Source: Flavobacterium potami (GTDB taxonomy: Bacteria; Bacteroidota; Bacteroidia; Flavobacteriales; Flavobacteriaceae). Taken from it: 64,000 bases of DNA. This document shows positions 28,351 to 37,890 of this stretch, in pieces. The translations under genes and the position numbers were made by a program. The notes beneath the pieces are model-generated. The model was given only the letters and a program-made list of their open reading frames with translations. It made no database searches and was not told the origin of the DNA. Each line of letters opens with the position of its first letter. Position 1 is the first letter of the stretch. The stretch covers positions 806,001-870,000 of the forward strand of contig NZ_JAINUY010000001.1 in the NCBI RefSeq assembly GCF_020026915.1, read 5' to 3'.

Positions 28351-29001
28351 ATGAAGGTCTTAAACTTATATGCCGGAATTGGCGGAAACAGAAAAAACTG
28401 GCATGACGTATCCGTTACGGCAGTTGAGCTGGACCCTGCACTGGCAGCTTTGTACGCGCAGAACTTTCCAAATGATAAAGTGATTGTAGGCGATGCACAC
28501 CAGTATCTTTTGGATCATTATAAAGAATTTGATTTTATCTGGTCATCACCGCCATGCCAGTCACATTCCTCTTTCCGGCAGAATATCTGCGTGAGATACC
28601 GAGGAACTCCTGCTGTATTTCCCGACATGAGACTGTATCAGGAAATTTTATTTCTGAAGCATAATGCTGAGTGTTTATGGGCCGTTGAAAATGTCAAACC
28701 TTATTATACTGTGCTTATCGAACCTGATGCTGTTCTGCAGCGTCATCTTTTCTGGTCCAATTTTCCGATTCCAGAATCTGATTCACAGACGGTGATTAAA
28801 ATACGTTACGCACAGATTCCTGAACTTGAAGAGTCGTTAGGTTTCTGCTTAAAGGGATCCAATATTAGAAACAAAAGGCAGGTGCTTCGCAACTGTGTGG
28901 ATCCAAATCTTGGGCTCCATATTTTAAATACCGCCAGAAGTCTCTATATGAAAACTATGAAGATTAGTAAAACTAAGAAAAATGGAAAAGGAGTTAGATG
29001 A
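28351..29001 (+). CDS. Short C5-cytosine DNA methyltransferase-like protein
   Basis: A 216-residue protein. Motif I is LNLYAGIGGN near the start, motif IV is SPPCQSHSS with the catalytic Cys, and motif VI is VENV. It is much shorter than usual C5 methyltransferases (over 300 residues) and little room is left for a normal target-recognition domain. It lies between traF and traG and overlaps traG by 20 bp, so it is co-translated with transfer genes. Protection of the incoming element against host restriction is an inference. No restriction gene is adjacent. Confidence 0.78.
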   Translation: MKVLNLYAGIGGNRKNWHDVSVTAVELDPALAALYAQNFPNDKVIVGDAHQYLLDHYKEFDFIWSSPPCQSHSSFRQNICVRYRGTPAVFPDMRLYQEILFLKHNAECLWAVENVKPYYTVLIEPDAVLQRHLFWSNFPIPESDSQTVIKIRYAQIPELEESLGFCLKGSNIRNKRQVLRNCVDPNLGLHILNTARSLYMKTMKISKTKKNGKGVR

Positions 29002-31450
29002 TGTTTTACCTATTATGGACGTGCAGCATGACTGCATTTTATCAAAGCAGGGTGATTTAACAGTGGTTTTTAAGGCGGATCTGCCGGAAATTTTTACAAT
29101 GTCGGACCAGGAATATGAGGCGTTTCACCAGTCATGGATAAAGGCGATAAAAATTCTGCCGAAGTTCACAGTTTTTCATAAACAGGACTGGTTTTTAGAA
29201 AGCAGCTATAAAGCAGATTTTGATAATGAAGACAGCAGTTTTTTAACCAGAAGCAGTGAGCGTTTTTTTAATGAGAGAGCCTTTCTTGATCATTCCTGTT
29301 ATATCATGATTACCAAGAAACCAGCAGGAAGGAAAAATTCCAGTTCGTTATTTTCTAATCTTATAAGAAATAATCTTGTACCTGATGAAACACTCACTAT
29401 GCAGTTCCTTCAGGACTTCATTGACAGTACAGGCCAGTTTAAAAGAATCATGGAAGACAGCGGGTTCATAAGGCTGAGAAGACTTCGAAATGATGAGTTG
29501 AAAAGCCAGAGCAGAAACACAGGCCTTATTGAAAAGTATTGTTTTCTTTCTGAAAATGAAAATTCGTATATCTATAATGATCTCAAGTTTTCGGACGGGA
29601 TGCAGATAGGGGATAAGCACAGCCAGCTTTTTACGCTTGGAGATGCCGCTGATCTGCCGGCGCTCTGCGGTTCTAGAATCAATTTTGACCGTTACTCAAC
29701 TGATAAGACAAAGTTCAGCATCGGATTTGCTTCAACACTCGGCCAGCTGCTGTCCTGCAATCATATATACAACCAGTATATTTTCATTGAAGATGCACAG
29801 AAGACAATCCAAAAACTGGAGAGTAAAAGATTGCGGCTTCAGTCACTTTCAGCATACAGCAGGGAAAATATGATTGCAAGGGACGCAACTAACGATTTTT
29901 TGAACGAAGCTATCGCACAGCAGCGCCTGCCTGTGAAAGCGCATTTTAATGTTCTTGCGTGGACATCCGAAAAAGAAGAACTCAAAGACATAAAAAACAA
30001 AGTGTCATCTGCTCTCGCGCAGATGGACGCGGCGGCTAAACAGGAGACAGTTGGAGCTCCGCAGATTTACTGGGCGGGAATTCCCGGAAACGCAGCAGAT
30101 TTTCCGATGAATGATGCTTTTGACACTTTTACCGAGCAGGCTGTGTGTTTTCTGAATATGGAGACCGGTTACCGATCCTCACTGAGTCCCTGCGGAATAC
30201 GTCTTGGAGACCGCCTTACGGGAAAGCCTGTTCACGTGGATATCAGCGATGAGCCAGTGAAAATGGGAATTTGTACTAACCGAAACAAGTTTGTCTTAGG
30301 GCCTTCTGGAAGCGGGAAATCCTTCTTTACCAATCATATGGTCAGAAGCTATTACGAACAGGGAACTCATATTGTCTTGGTGGATGTTGGGCACAGCTAT
30401 AAAGGCTTATGCGATATGGTAAACGGCTATTATTTTACCTATGACGAGAAGAACCCGATTCGTTTCAATCCATTTTATATCGGGGAAGGAGACAGTCTTG
30501 ATACCGAGAAAAAGGAAAGCATCAAAACGCTTTTGCTGGCTTTGTGGAAGAAAGATGATGAAACGTTTAACAGAAGCGAATATGTGGCGCTTTCCAATGC
30601 CCTGCAGCTGTATTTCGAAAAACTGGATAAGGATGAATCCATCTTTCCTTGTTTCAATACTTTTTATGAGTTTTTAAAACAGGAGTTTGTAACAGTTCTT
30701 CAGGGTGATAATGTAAAAGATAAGGATTTTGATGTGAATAATTTCCTTTATGTGCTTCGCCCTTATTACAGCGGCGGAGAATTTGACTATCTGCTCAATG
30801 CAACTGAAAATCTTGATCTGCTAAAAGAGCGCTTTATTGTATTTGAATTGGATAACATCAAAGACCATCCGATTCTTTTTCCTGTAGTGACCATCATCAT
30901 CATGGAAGTATTTATCAGCAAGATGAGAAAACTGAAAGGCATACGAAAAATGATTCTAATTGAAGAAGCATGGAAAGCTATTACAAAGGAAGGAATGTCA
31001 GAATATATCAAGTATCTTTTTAAAACTGTGCGTAAGTTCTTTGGCGAGGCAATAGTGGTGACACAGGAGGTTGAAGACATTATCTCTTCACCCGTAGTGA
31101 AGCAGGCAATCATCAACAACAGCGACTGCAAAATTCTGCTGGACCAGAGCAAGTATCAGAATAAGTTTGACCAGATTCAGGAACTGCTTGGGCTGACTGA
31201 CAAGGAAAAAGCTTTGGTGCTTTCGGTGAATAAAGCAAATGATCCTTCCAAAAAATACAAGGAGGTTTTTATTTCTCTCGGAGGAATGCTGTCTAAGGTT
31301 TACAGGACAGAAGTATCTCTGGAGGAATATCTTGCCTACACTACAGAGGAAAGCGAGAAAGTAAAAATGAATGCCTACGCCCAGAAATTTGGAGGAGACA
31401 TCAAAAAAGGTATTGCCGCTATGGCGCAGGAATTAAGACGCGGAACTTAA
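28982..31450 (+). CDS. traG: Conjugation ATPase TraG (VirB4 family)
   Basis: An 822-residue ATPase that powers the mating channel. Walker A GPSGSGKS lies at about 440-447; the later LIEEAWKAI segment is the Walker B region and VVTQEVEDI the following sensor-type motif, as in TraG/VirB4 proteins. The N-terminal half is the usual VirB4 family domain. Its start overlaps the methyltransferase gene by 20 bp. Confidence 0.92.
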   Translation: MEKELDDVLPIMDVQHDCILSKQGDLTVVFKADLPEIFTMSDQEYEAFHQSWIKAIKILPKFTVFHKQDWFLESSYKADFDNEDSSFLTRSSERFFNERAFLDHSCYIMITKKPAGRKNSSSLFSNLIRNNLVPDETLTMQFLQDFIDSTGQFKRIMEDSGFIRLRRLRNDELKSQSRNTGLIEKYCFLSENENSYIYNDLKFSDGMQIGDKHSQLFTLGDAADLPALCGSRINFDRYSTDKTKFSIGFASTLGQLLSCNHIYNQYIFIEDAQKTIQKLESKRLRLQSLSAYSRENMIARDATNDFLNEAIAQQRLPVKAHFNVLAWTSEKEELKDIKNKVSSALAQMDAAAKQETVGAPQIYWAGIPGNAADFPMNDAFDTFTEQAVCFLNMETGYRSSLSPCGIRLGDRLTGKPVHVDISDEPVKMGICTNRNKFVLGPSGSGKSFFTNHMVRSYYEQGTHIVLVDVGHSYKGLCDMVNGYYFTYDEKNPIRFNPFYIGEGDSLDTEKKESIKTLLLALWKKDDETFNRSEYVALSNALQLYFEKLDKDESIFPCFNTFYEFLKQEFVTVLQGDNVKDKDFDVNNFLYVLRPYYSGGEFDYLLNATENLDLLKERFIVFELDNIKDHPILFPVVTIIIMEVFISKMRKLKGIRKMILIEEAWKAITKEGMSEYIKYLFKTVRKFFGEAIVVTQEVEDIISSPVVKQAIINNSDCKILLDQSKYQNKFDQIQELLGLTDKEKALVLSVNKANDPSKKYKEVFISLGGMLSKVYRTEVSLEEYLAYTTEESEKVKMNAYAQKFGGDIKKGIAAMAQELRRGT

Positions 31451-31462
31451 ATTAGTAGAAAA

Positions 31463-32146
31463 ATGAAAATTAAAACTCTTACATTTTTAATGTGCTTCTT
31501 TTTAGTAAGCATGCCTGCAAGACCTGCAGAAAAGACAGCAGCCCTGCCGATATTGGAGATTGTAAAAGCAGTAACCAAGAAAGTAATAAAGGCAATTGAT
31601 CTGGGGATCCAGAGAATGCAGAATAAGACCATCTGGCTTCAGAATGCACAGAAGCAGATTGAAAACACGCTTTCAAAACTGAAACTCGATGAGATTTCGG
31701 ACTGGACAAAAAAACAGCGTGATCTTTATAAGGATTATTACGACGAACTGCAGAAGGTAAAATCTATTATAACCTATTATCAGAGAATTAAAGAAATTTC
31801 AGAAAAACAGACCCGCCTGATTGCCGAATATGAAAAGGCCTGGAATCTTTTTAAAAGAGACGACCATTTCATGATCTCCGAACTTGAATACATGGAAAAA
31901 GTGTATGACGGAATTCTTGGAGAAAGCATGAAGAATATCGACCAGATATTTTTAATCATCGAATCTTTCACAACGCAGATGAGCGATCTGAAAAGAATCG
32001 AAATTATAAATATAGCAGCGGATCAGATAGATTCAAATTACAATGATCTGAGACTTTTTAACCAGCAGAATGTTCTGCTCAGCTTACAGAGGGCAAAAAC
32101 GGACGCTGATGTAAATAAAGTGAAACAATTTTACGGAATTCCGTAA
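31463..32146 (+). CDS. TraI-like exported conjugation protein
   Basis: A 227-residue exported protein with a signal peptide (LTFLMCFFLVSMPARPA) and long coiled-coil helices. It fits the TraI (DUF4141-like) position after traG; VirB5-like functions are suspected for this group. Together with the next two genes it forms a run of three related exported helical proteins. Confidence 0.75.
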   Translation: MKIKTLTFLMCFFLVSMPARPAEKTAALPILEIVKAVTKKVIKAIDLGIQRMQNKTIWLQNAQKQIENTLSKLKLDEISDWTKKQRDLYKDYYDELQKVKSIITYYQRIKEISEKQTRLIAEYEKAWNLFKRDDHFMISELEYMEKVYDGILGESMKNIDQIFLIIESFTTQMSDLKRIEIINIAADQIDSNYNDLRLFNQQNVLLSLQRAKTDADVNKVKQFYGIP

Positions 32147-32161
32147 TCAACTCTTAAACTA

Positions 32162-32779
32162 ATGAAAAAGATAATAATGCTTCTTGTGTCTGTATTTTTA
32201 TCTGCATGCCAGCTTCAGGCTCAGCAGGCAAAACAGAGAAGGATGCTGCTGCTTCAGATAGCAGCCCTGAGAACTTATGTGGATTATGCGGCAAAAGGTT
32301 ATAAGGCAGTTAAAAGCGGACTTAACTTTATATCAGATGTAAAGAAGGGAGAAGTGAACCTGCACAACGATTATTTCATATCACTGGTATCGGTTAATCC
32401 CAAAGTAAAAAAATATGGCAGGGTGGCTGAAATAATCACTCTTCAGATTGAAATTTTTAAGATATATAAAAATACTTTAGCAAGCCTCCCTCAGGATGAT
32501 CTGTTTCACGGAAATGAACTTGAATACTTTGAAAGGACTTTCAGGCGTCTGGTGGACAGCTGTGATGACAATCTTGATTTGCTGCTTCTTATCACAACCA
32601 GTACATCACTTGAAATGAAAGATGATGAACGCATTGAACGCATTGATAAGCTTTATGAAGCTGCGCGGGAAGATTATGCTTTCTGTAAAAAATTCAGCGG
32701 TGAGATTAAACTTCTGGCATTATCAAAGGCTAGAGAAAAAAATGATGTCAAACAAGCCGAAGTTCTGCTTGGCTTATAA
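32162..32779 (+). CDS. TraI/TerB-like exported helical protein, copy 2
   Basis: A 205-residue protein with a signal peptide and a helical body; the DDERIERIDKLYEAA block is shared with copy 3 (DDERLAAIDKIYEDM). Such proteins are often labelled TerB/tellurite resistance, but nothing here suggests tellurite; they belong to the tra operon. Confidence 0.72.
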   Translation: MKKIIMLLVSVFLSACQLQAQQAKQRRMLLLQIAALRTYVDYAAKGYKAVKSGLNFISDVKKGEVNLHNDYFISLVSVNPKVKKYGRVAEIITLQIEIFKIYKNTLASLPQDDLFHGNELEYFERTFRRLVDSCDDNLDLLLLITTSTSLEMKDDERIERIDKLYEAAREDYAFCKKFSGEIKLLALSKAREKNDVKQAEVLLGL

Positions 32780-32790
32780 AATAACAAATC

Positions 32791-33426
32791 ATGAAAAAGA
32801 TACTTATATTTTTTGCAATGCTATTTCTGTTTTTTATGCCTTTTACAGGAAAGGCACAGTCAGCTGAAATCCAGCAGCTTATTTTAAATATCGAAAAGCT
32901 GTCGCAGTTTAAAAAGATATTAAGCGACATGAAAAAAGGATATGATATTCTCAGCGGAGGGTATAAGGCCGTCACAGATATATCAGAGGGAAATTTTTCA
33001 CTTCATAAGGCTTTCCTGGATGCCCTGATGCAGGTCAGCCCAGTTGTAAAGAATTACAAAAGAGTCGGGAATATAATCGACTATCAGTTTACACTTATGA
33101 GGGAAAGCAGAAAAGGGATAGACCGTATCATTAAAAATGAAAAGTTCAGCCGTCAGGAAATCCAGTATTTTGAAAAAGTGTATTCTAATTTAAGCAGGGA
33201 AAGCCTCAGAAATTTAGACGAACTGACTTCCATCGTAACAGCTGATAAACTCAGAATGAGTGATGACGAAAGGCTTGCAGCTATAGATAAGATATATGAA
33301 GATATGCAGCTGAAGGTGCTGTTTCTAAATGATTTTAACGGATCAACTTCAGTGCTTGCGCTGCAGCGTTCTAAGGAAGCTAATGATGTGAATGCGATGC
33401 GGAACAGTTATCAGTTTAAAAATTAA
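32791..33426 (+). CDS. TraI/TerB-like exported helical protein, copy 3
   Basis: A 211-residue paralogue of the preceding gene, sharing the K-x-G-Y-x-x-L/V-x-x-G and SDDERLAAIDKIYEDM segments, with its own signal peptide (IFFAMLFLFFMPFTGKAQ). The three genes in a row look like an old tandem amplification. Confidence 0.73.
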   Translation: MKKILIFFAMLFLFFMPFTGKAQSAEIQQLILNIEKLSQFKKILSDMKKGYDILSGGYKAVTDISEGNFSLHKAFLDALMQVSPVVKNYKRVGNIIDYQFTLMRESRKGIDRIIKNEKFSRQEIQYFEKVYSNLSRESLRNLDELTSIVTADKLRMSDDERLAAIDKIYEDMQLKVLFLNDFNGSTSVLALQRSKEANDVNAMRNSYQFKN

Positions 33427-33436
33427 CTCTGGCCTT

Positions 33437-34639
33437 ATGATAAATATTTTCAAATCAGCCGTATTAGTTTTAATACTCTTTATGTTCCCTGAAGCAGTTT
33501 CTGCACAGGGACTCGGAGATAATATTGGCAGTCTTCATATAGTTCTGGAACAGCTTTACGATGAGATGATGCCGCTTTGCAGCAATCTGATTGGAGTGGG
33601 GCAGGGATTCGCAGGTTTTGCTGCAGTCTTCTACATCGCTTCTAGAGTCTGGCGTCATATTGCCAATGCGGAACCGATTGATTTTTATCCGCTATTCAGA
33701 CCGTTTGTAATCGGTTTCTGCATAATGATTTTTCCTTCCGTTCTATCGCTTATAAACGGGGTCATGAAACCAACAGTTACGGCTACTGCTTCAATGGTCG
33801 ATGGATCAAACAAAGCAATCGAGGTGCTGCTGAAAGAAAAAGAAAAAGCAGTCAAAGAAAGTGCGCCGTGGAAAATGTATGTCGGAGTGCTGGGCACAGG
33901 CGACCGTGACCGATGGTATAAATATACCCATGACGGTGCAGATCCTTCTGATGAAGGACTTATGGAAGGGATAGGAAATGATGTAAAATTTGCAATGGAG
34001 AAAGCTTCTTACAGTTTCAGGAATTCTGTAAAGGAATGGCTGAGCGAAATTCTGAGAATTCTCTTCGAAGCTTCTTCATTGTGTATTGATACTCTCAGAA
34101 CATTCCAGCTTGTGGTGCTGTCCATCTTAGGACCTTTGGTATTTGGTATCGCAGTCTTTGACGGATTCCAGCATACCCTGACGGTCTGGCTTGCCAGGTA
34201 TATAAATATTTATCTCTGGCTTCCCGTTGCCAACATTTTCGGCAGTATTATCGGAAAGGTTCAAGAACAGATGCTCAGGCTGGATATCTCTCAGATTAAT
34301 ACTTCGGGAGATACTTTTTTCAGCAGGACCGATATCGGATACTTAATTTTCATGATTATTGGAATTGTGGGGTATTTTACTGTTCCCTCCGTGGCCAATT
34401 ATATCGTGCACGCATCTGGAGGAAGCGCATTGGGACAGAAAGTGACAAGTTTGTTTGGCGGATCGACTTCCTCAGTGATAGGTGGTGCTGCCACTGGAGC
34501 AGGAATGGTAATGGATTCAATGGGAAATGCAGCAGGCAGAGTGAGCCAGAGCATGTCATCTTCAGCAGCTGCGTCGCCTTATTTTGAGGAAAAAGGAAAT
34601 TACATGAGTGACAAGCTCAAGGGAAACTCTAAAAATTAA
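33437..34639 (+). CDS. traJ: Conjugation membrane protein TraJ (VirB6-like)
   Basis: A 400-residue polytopic protein from the ATG at 33437; the longer frame from 33392 would overlap the previous gene. It has a signal-like N-terminus, then several hydrophobic segments (around 45-65, 85-105, 200-230, 240-265 and 290-315) and a Gly/Ser-rich tail, as in TraJ of Bacteroidetes elements. It would form the inner-membrane part of the channel. Confidence 0.87.
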   Translation: MINIFKSAVLVLILFMFPEAVSAQGLGDNIGSLHIVLEQLYDEMMPLCSNLIGVGQGFAGFAAVFYIASRVWRHIANAEPIDFYPLFRPFVIGFCIMIFPSVLSLINGVMKPTVTATASMVDGSNKAIEVLLKEKEKAVKESAPWKMYVGVLGTGDRDRWYKYTHDGADPSDEGLMEGIGNDVKFAMEKASYSFRNSVKEWLSEILRILFEASSLCIDTLRTFQLVVLSILGPLVFGIAVFDGFQHTLTVWLARYINIYLWLPVANIFGSIIGKVQEQMLRLDISQINTSGDTFFSRTDIGYLIFMIIGIVGYFTVPSVANYIVHASGGSALGQKVTSLFGGSTSSVIGGAATGAGMVMDSMGNAAGRVSQSMSSSAAASPYFEEKGNYMSDKLKGNSKN

Positions 34640-34651
34640 AAGCACTCGATT

Positions 34652-35275
34652 ATGTTTAGTAAAATGAAAAATATAGATACTGCTTTTCGTCATATAAGAG
34701 GATTTACAATGCTTGTTATCCTTTGCTGCGCTGCCATAACTTCTTATTCTATTTATAAAAGTTTCAGTTCCGTCGCTTTGATGCAGGACAAGGTTTATAT
34801 CCTCGCAAATGGAAAGGCGCTTGAGGCATTTGCATCAGACCGTAAGGATAATGTACCTGTTGAAGCAAGGGATCATGTCAGGACATTCCATCAGTTTTTC
34901 TTCAGCCTTGACCCAGATGATAAAGTAATTAAAGCCAATGTTACCAAGGCCTTGTATCTGGCCGATAATTCTGTTAAACGCATATATGATGATTTAAAAG
35001 AAAACGGTTATTATTCGGGAATTATATCAGGAAATATAAGCCAGACTGTTATTGTAGACAGCGTCTGCATTGATATTAATGAATATCCCTACCGCTTTAA
35101 ATGCTATGCCCGGCAGAACATCATAAGGACAACAAGCATATTGAACAGAAATCTGATTACAGAAGGAACGCTGCGAAATGTTTCAAGGAGCGATAACAAT
35201 CCGCATGGTTTTCTGATTGAACGCTTCAATACTCTTGAGAACAAAGATCTTGGAACAGTAAACCGAAAGCCATGA
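34652..35275 (+). CDS. traK: Conjugation protein TraK (VirB8-like)
   Basis: A 207-residue protein with one N-terminal membrane segment (LVILCCAAITSYSIY) and a periplasmic domain with the VPVEARDHVRTFHQFFFSLDP stretch that marks TraK. It overlaps the next gene by 4 bp. Confidence 0.9.
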   Translation: MFSKMKNIDTAFRHIRGFTMLVILCCAAITSYSIYKSFSSVALMQDKVYILANGKALEAFASDRKDNVPVEARDHVRTFHQFFFSLDPDDKVIKANVTKALYLADNSVKRIYDDLKENGYYSGIISGNISQTVIVDSVCIDINEYPYRFKCYARQNIIRTTSILNRNLITEGTLRNVSRSDNNPHGFLIERFNTLENKDLGTVNRKP

Positions 35276-35724
35276 GAAGTCTGATACGAAAACAAAGACA
35301 AAATGTAAAGTCTTCAAGGTCATATATGATAATGAGATTCTGGTGGGTAACAAAAATGAATAGGCTGACTAGAGACCTTTCAAATTCACAGCTTAAGTTT
35401 TCAGTAATCATTTTTGCGGCCCTTGGAACGATTTTATGTGTTTATAACGCATTGAGCGGTTTTCTGTCAGAAAGTCAAAAATCAATGAACATTGATGCAG
35501 TAAAAGTGCTTAAGCCTGCTTATAGTCATGAGGGAGGCCCTATGCATTCTCTGGATCTGTCATTTAACAAATATGCTGAGAGATCCAATATCAGCAGATA
35601 TATTGACAGTGTGATAAATACAGCAGACTTAACCGATTTGTCTAAAAATCAAAATTCCATCGCTGAAGATTTTAGCATCAGTCCGAAGCTCAAGTCAACT
35701 AATTCATCTAACTATAAAAAATAA
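35272..35724 (+). CDS. TraL-like single-span membrane protein
   Basis: A 150-residue protein with a basic N-terminus and one membrane segment (about residues 43-60). It holds the place of TraL between traK and traM, with a 4-bp overlap and a 4-bp gap to its neighbours. Internal ATGs at codons 19, 21 or 29 are also possible starts. Confidence 0.68.
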   Translation: MRSLIRKQRQNVKSSRSYMIMRFWWVTKMNRLTRDLSNSQLKFSVIIFAALGTILCVYNALSGFLSESQKSMNIDAVKVLKPAYSHEGGPMHSLDLSFNKYAERSNISRYIDSVINTADLTDLSKNQNSIAEDFSISPKLKSTNSSNYKK

Positions 35725-35728
35725 GATT

Positions 35729-37015
35729 ATGGAACATAAAACACTTTCAGCCAGAGAGAAAAAGAATCGCAGTATGATGCTGGTTCTTCCACTGCTTGTT
35801 CTTCCATTTATAACCATGCTTTTCTGGGTGCTTGGAGGAGGCAAAGGAACAGAAAATCCAATTTCAGGAACTGAAAAAAAAGGATTTAATATGCTGCTTC
35901 CAAATCCAAAACTAAAGGAAGATTCCAGTTTGGATAAAATGAGCTATTATGACCAAGCATCAATTGATTCGATAAAACTGCAGGAACAAAAAAAGAAAGA
36001 TCCTAATTATTCGGTTGGTGCGCAAGATAATGATAATCTTGAATCAAAACGTTTTTTTGATACGGATGAGGTTGCATGGAATGATAAACAAAACGGACTG
36101 AAAACAGACTATCTAAAACCAGAGAATGAAAAGAAGATGTACCAGAAACTTGAAGCGCTCCAGAAAGCTATTGCGGAGCCTCCAAAAGAATATCAGAGCG
36201 GTCAGGATATGAGGGAATTTCAGTACCAGAAAATGCCTCACGGTGAATCAGCCGAGTTGAAAAATCTTGAACAGCTCATGGCAGCCATGAGTGCGCCTTC
36301 TGAGCCTGATCCTGAACTTGCCCAGCTTGGCGGCATGCTGGAAAATATTCTGGATATCCAGCACCCAGAACGTGTACAGGAAAAACTGCGTCAGAACTCA
36401 AAGCTTCAAAAAGGAAAAGTTTTTTCAGTGAACAGAAAAGCTGAAGAGCAAAACCTGAGCTCTCTTCAGACCAACAAAGTAAATTATGAGCAGTCAGCAA
36501 ATTCATTTTATTCGCTTGATGGTGAAATCAACGATGAACAAAATCAGAACGCAGTTGAGGCAGCGGTCCATGAAACGCAGACGATTGTCAACGGTTCTAT
36601 TGTAAAAATCAGACTTGCAAGTGACGTTTTTATCAATGGTGTACTAATTCCAAAAAACAGTTTCGTTTTTGGGACAGCGTCACTTAAGGGAGAAAGGCTT
36701 GAAATAAAGATCAATACCATAAAATACCAGAATTCCATTTTCCCGGTTGAACTATCCGTCTTTGATATAGACGGCATTAAAGGCATTTACATTCCTGGAA
36801 CCATAAACAGGGATGTAGCAAAAGCATCCGCTGACAGGTCCATGCAGAGTATTGGACTGGCAGGAGTCAGTGATTCTTGGGGAGCTCAGGCGGCAGGAAT
36901 GGGAGTGGAGGCAGCCAAATCACTTTTAAGCAGGAAAGTTAAGCTGATAAAAGTAGCAGTCAAGGCAGGTTACAAAGTGCTTCTCTACGATGAAAAAGAA
37001 AAGAATGAACAATAA
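35729..37015 (+). CDS. traM: Conjugation protein TraM (VirB10-like)
   Basis: A 428-residue protein. A membrane segment (about 18-38) is followed by a long charged linker and a C-terminal beta-rich domain with GSIVKIRLASDVFINGVLIPKNSFVFG, the conserved TraM/VirB10 part, and a GLAGVSDSWGAQAAG end block. It should bridge the two membranes with TraN. Confidence 0.9.
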   Translation: MEHKTLSAREKKNRSMMLVLPLLVLPFITMLFWVLGGGKGTENPISGTEKKGFNMLLPNPKLKEDSSLDKMSYYDQASIDSIKLQEQKKKDPNYSVGAQDNDNLESKRFFDTDEVAWNDKQNGLKTDYLKPENEKKMYQKLEALQKAIAEPPKEYQSGQDMREFQYQKMPHGESAELKNLEQLMAAMSAPSEPDPELAQLGGMLENILDIQHPERVQEKLRQNSKLQKGKVFSVNRKAEEQNLSSLQTNKVNYEQSANSFYSLDGEINDEQNQNAVEAAVHETQTIVNGSIVKIRLASDVFINGVLIPKNSFVFGTASLKGERLEIKINTIKYQNSIFPVELSVFDIDGIKGIYIPGTINRDVAKASADRSMQSIGLAGVSDSWGAQAAGMGVEAAKSLLSRKVKLIKVAVKAGYKVLLYDEKEKNEQ

Positions 37016-37032
37016 CTTTAAACTAAAAGAAA

Positions 37033-37863
37033 ATGAAAATTTTAAAGACACTAATTATCACATTTATTTTTCTGGCTGGTTTTTCAGTTTCTGCACAGTA
37101 TGATGCTAAAGCCGAATTTAATAATATACAGCTTAGCTATTCAAAAACCACCAGCATTTTATTTCCGTATGCGGTAAAAAGCCTGGATGTCGGAAGCCGT
37201 GATGTTCTGGTGCAGAAAGCTAAAGGAGTGGAAAATATACTACTTCTTAAAGCTGGAAAGCAGAATTTTCCGCAGACTAACCTGACTGTTGTAACATCTG
37301 ACGGCAATCTTTACAGTTTCATTTTAAATTTTGATGATCTGTGTCCAACATTAAATGTGGATGCACGATTACGAATTGGCGAGGATAAATCGCTGCTGTT
37401 TTCCCTTGAGAACGAAAACCAGAAAGAAATAAAAGAATATGCCCTGCTTGCTCTATCCAAGAAAAATAAGGTAAGCGGACTGGGCTCAAAAAATGCAGAA
37501 ATTGAGTTTAAGGTTGACGGCATTTTTATTCATCAAGACGTGATGTATTTCAGATTGGTTTTAGGGAATGATTCCAGAATTAATTACGATGTGGACCAGC
37601 TTCGTTTTTTTATCCGAGACCAGAAAAAATCCAAAAGAACTGCAGCTCAGGAAATAGAACTGACACCGCTTTTATGCACCGGAGAATTTAGCAGGATTTC
37701 CGACAAATCAGAAACTACAGTAGTATTTGCGATATCTAAATTTACGATACCGGAAAAGAAGAAATTCACAATGCAGGTCTTTGAGAAAAATGGAGACAGG
37801 AATCTTGAACTTAATATAAAAAACAGGCACCTGGTAAATCTTGAAATACTGGGTAACTTATAA
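37033..37863 (+). CDS. traN: Conjugation protein TraN (VirB9-like)
   Basis: A 276-residue exported protein with a signal peptide (LIITFIFLAGFSVSAQ) and the TraN start block (IQLSYSKTTSILFPYAVKSLDVGS). It would form the outer-membrane part of the channel. It ends the recognisable mating-channel set. Confidence 0.9.
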   Translation: MKILKTLIITFIFLAGFSVSAQYDAKAEFNNIQLSYSKTTSILFPYAVKSLDVGSRDVLVQKAKGVENILLLKAGKQNFPQTNLTVVTSDGNLYSFILNFDDLCPTLNVDARLRIGEDKSLLFSLENENQKEIKEYALLALSKKNKVSGLGSKNAEIEFKVDGIFIHQDVMYFRLVLGNDSRINYDVDQLRFFIRDQKKSKRTAAQEIELTPLLCTGEFSRISDKSETTVVFAISKFTIPEKKKFTMQVFEKNGDRNLELNIKNRHLVNLEILGNL

Positions 37864-37890
37864 TCAGTACTAATTTTAAATGTGAATATC

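Noticed and set aside
32162..33426. Tellurite resistance genes (TerB)
   Set aside because: The label is common for these exported helical proteins, but they are inside the tra operon with signal peptides, and no other ter gene is present.
33392..33436. Longer TraJ start at 33392
   Set aside because: The extension overlaps the end of the previous gene and lacks a signal-like sequence; the ATG at 33437 begins directly before the hydrophobic segment.
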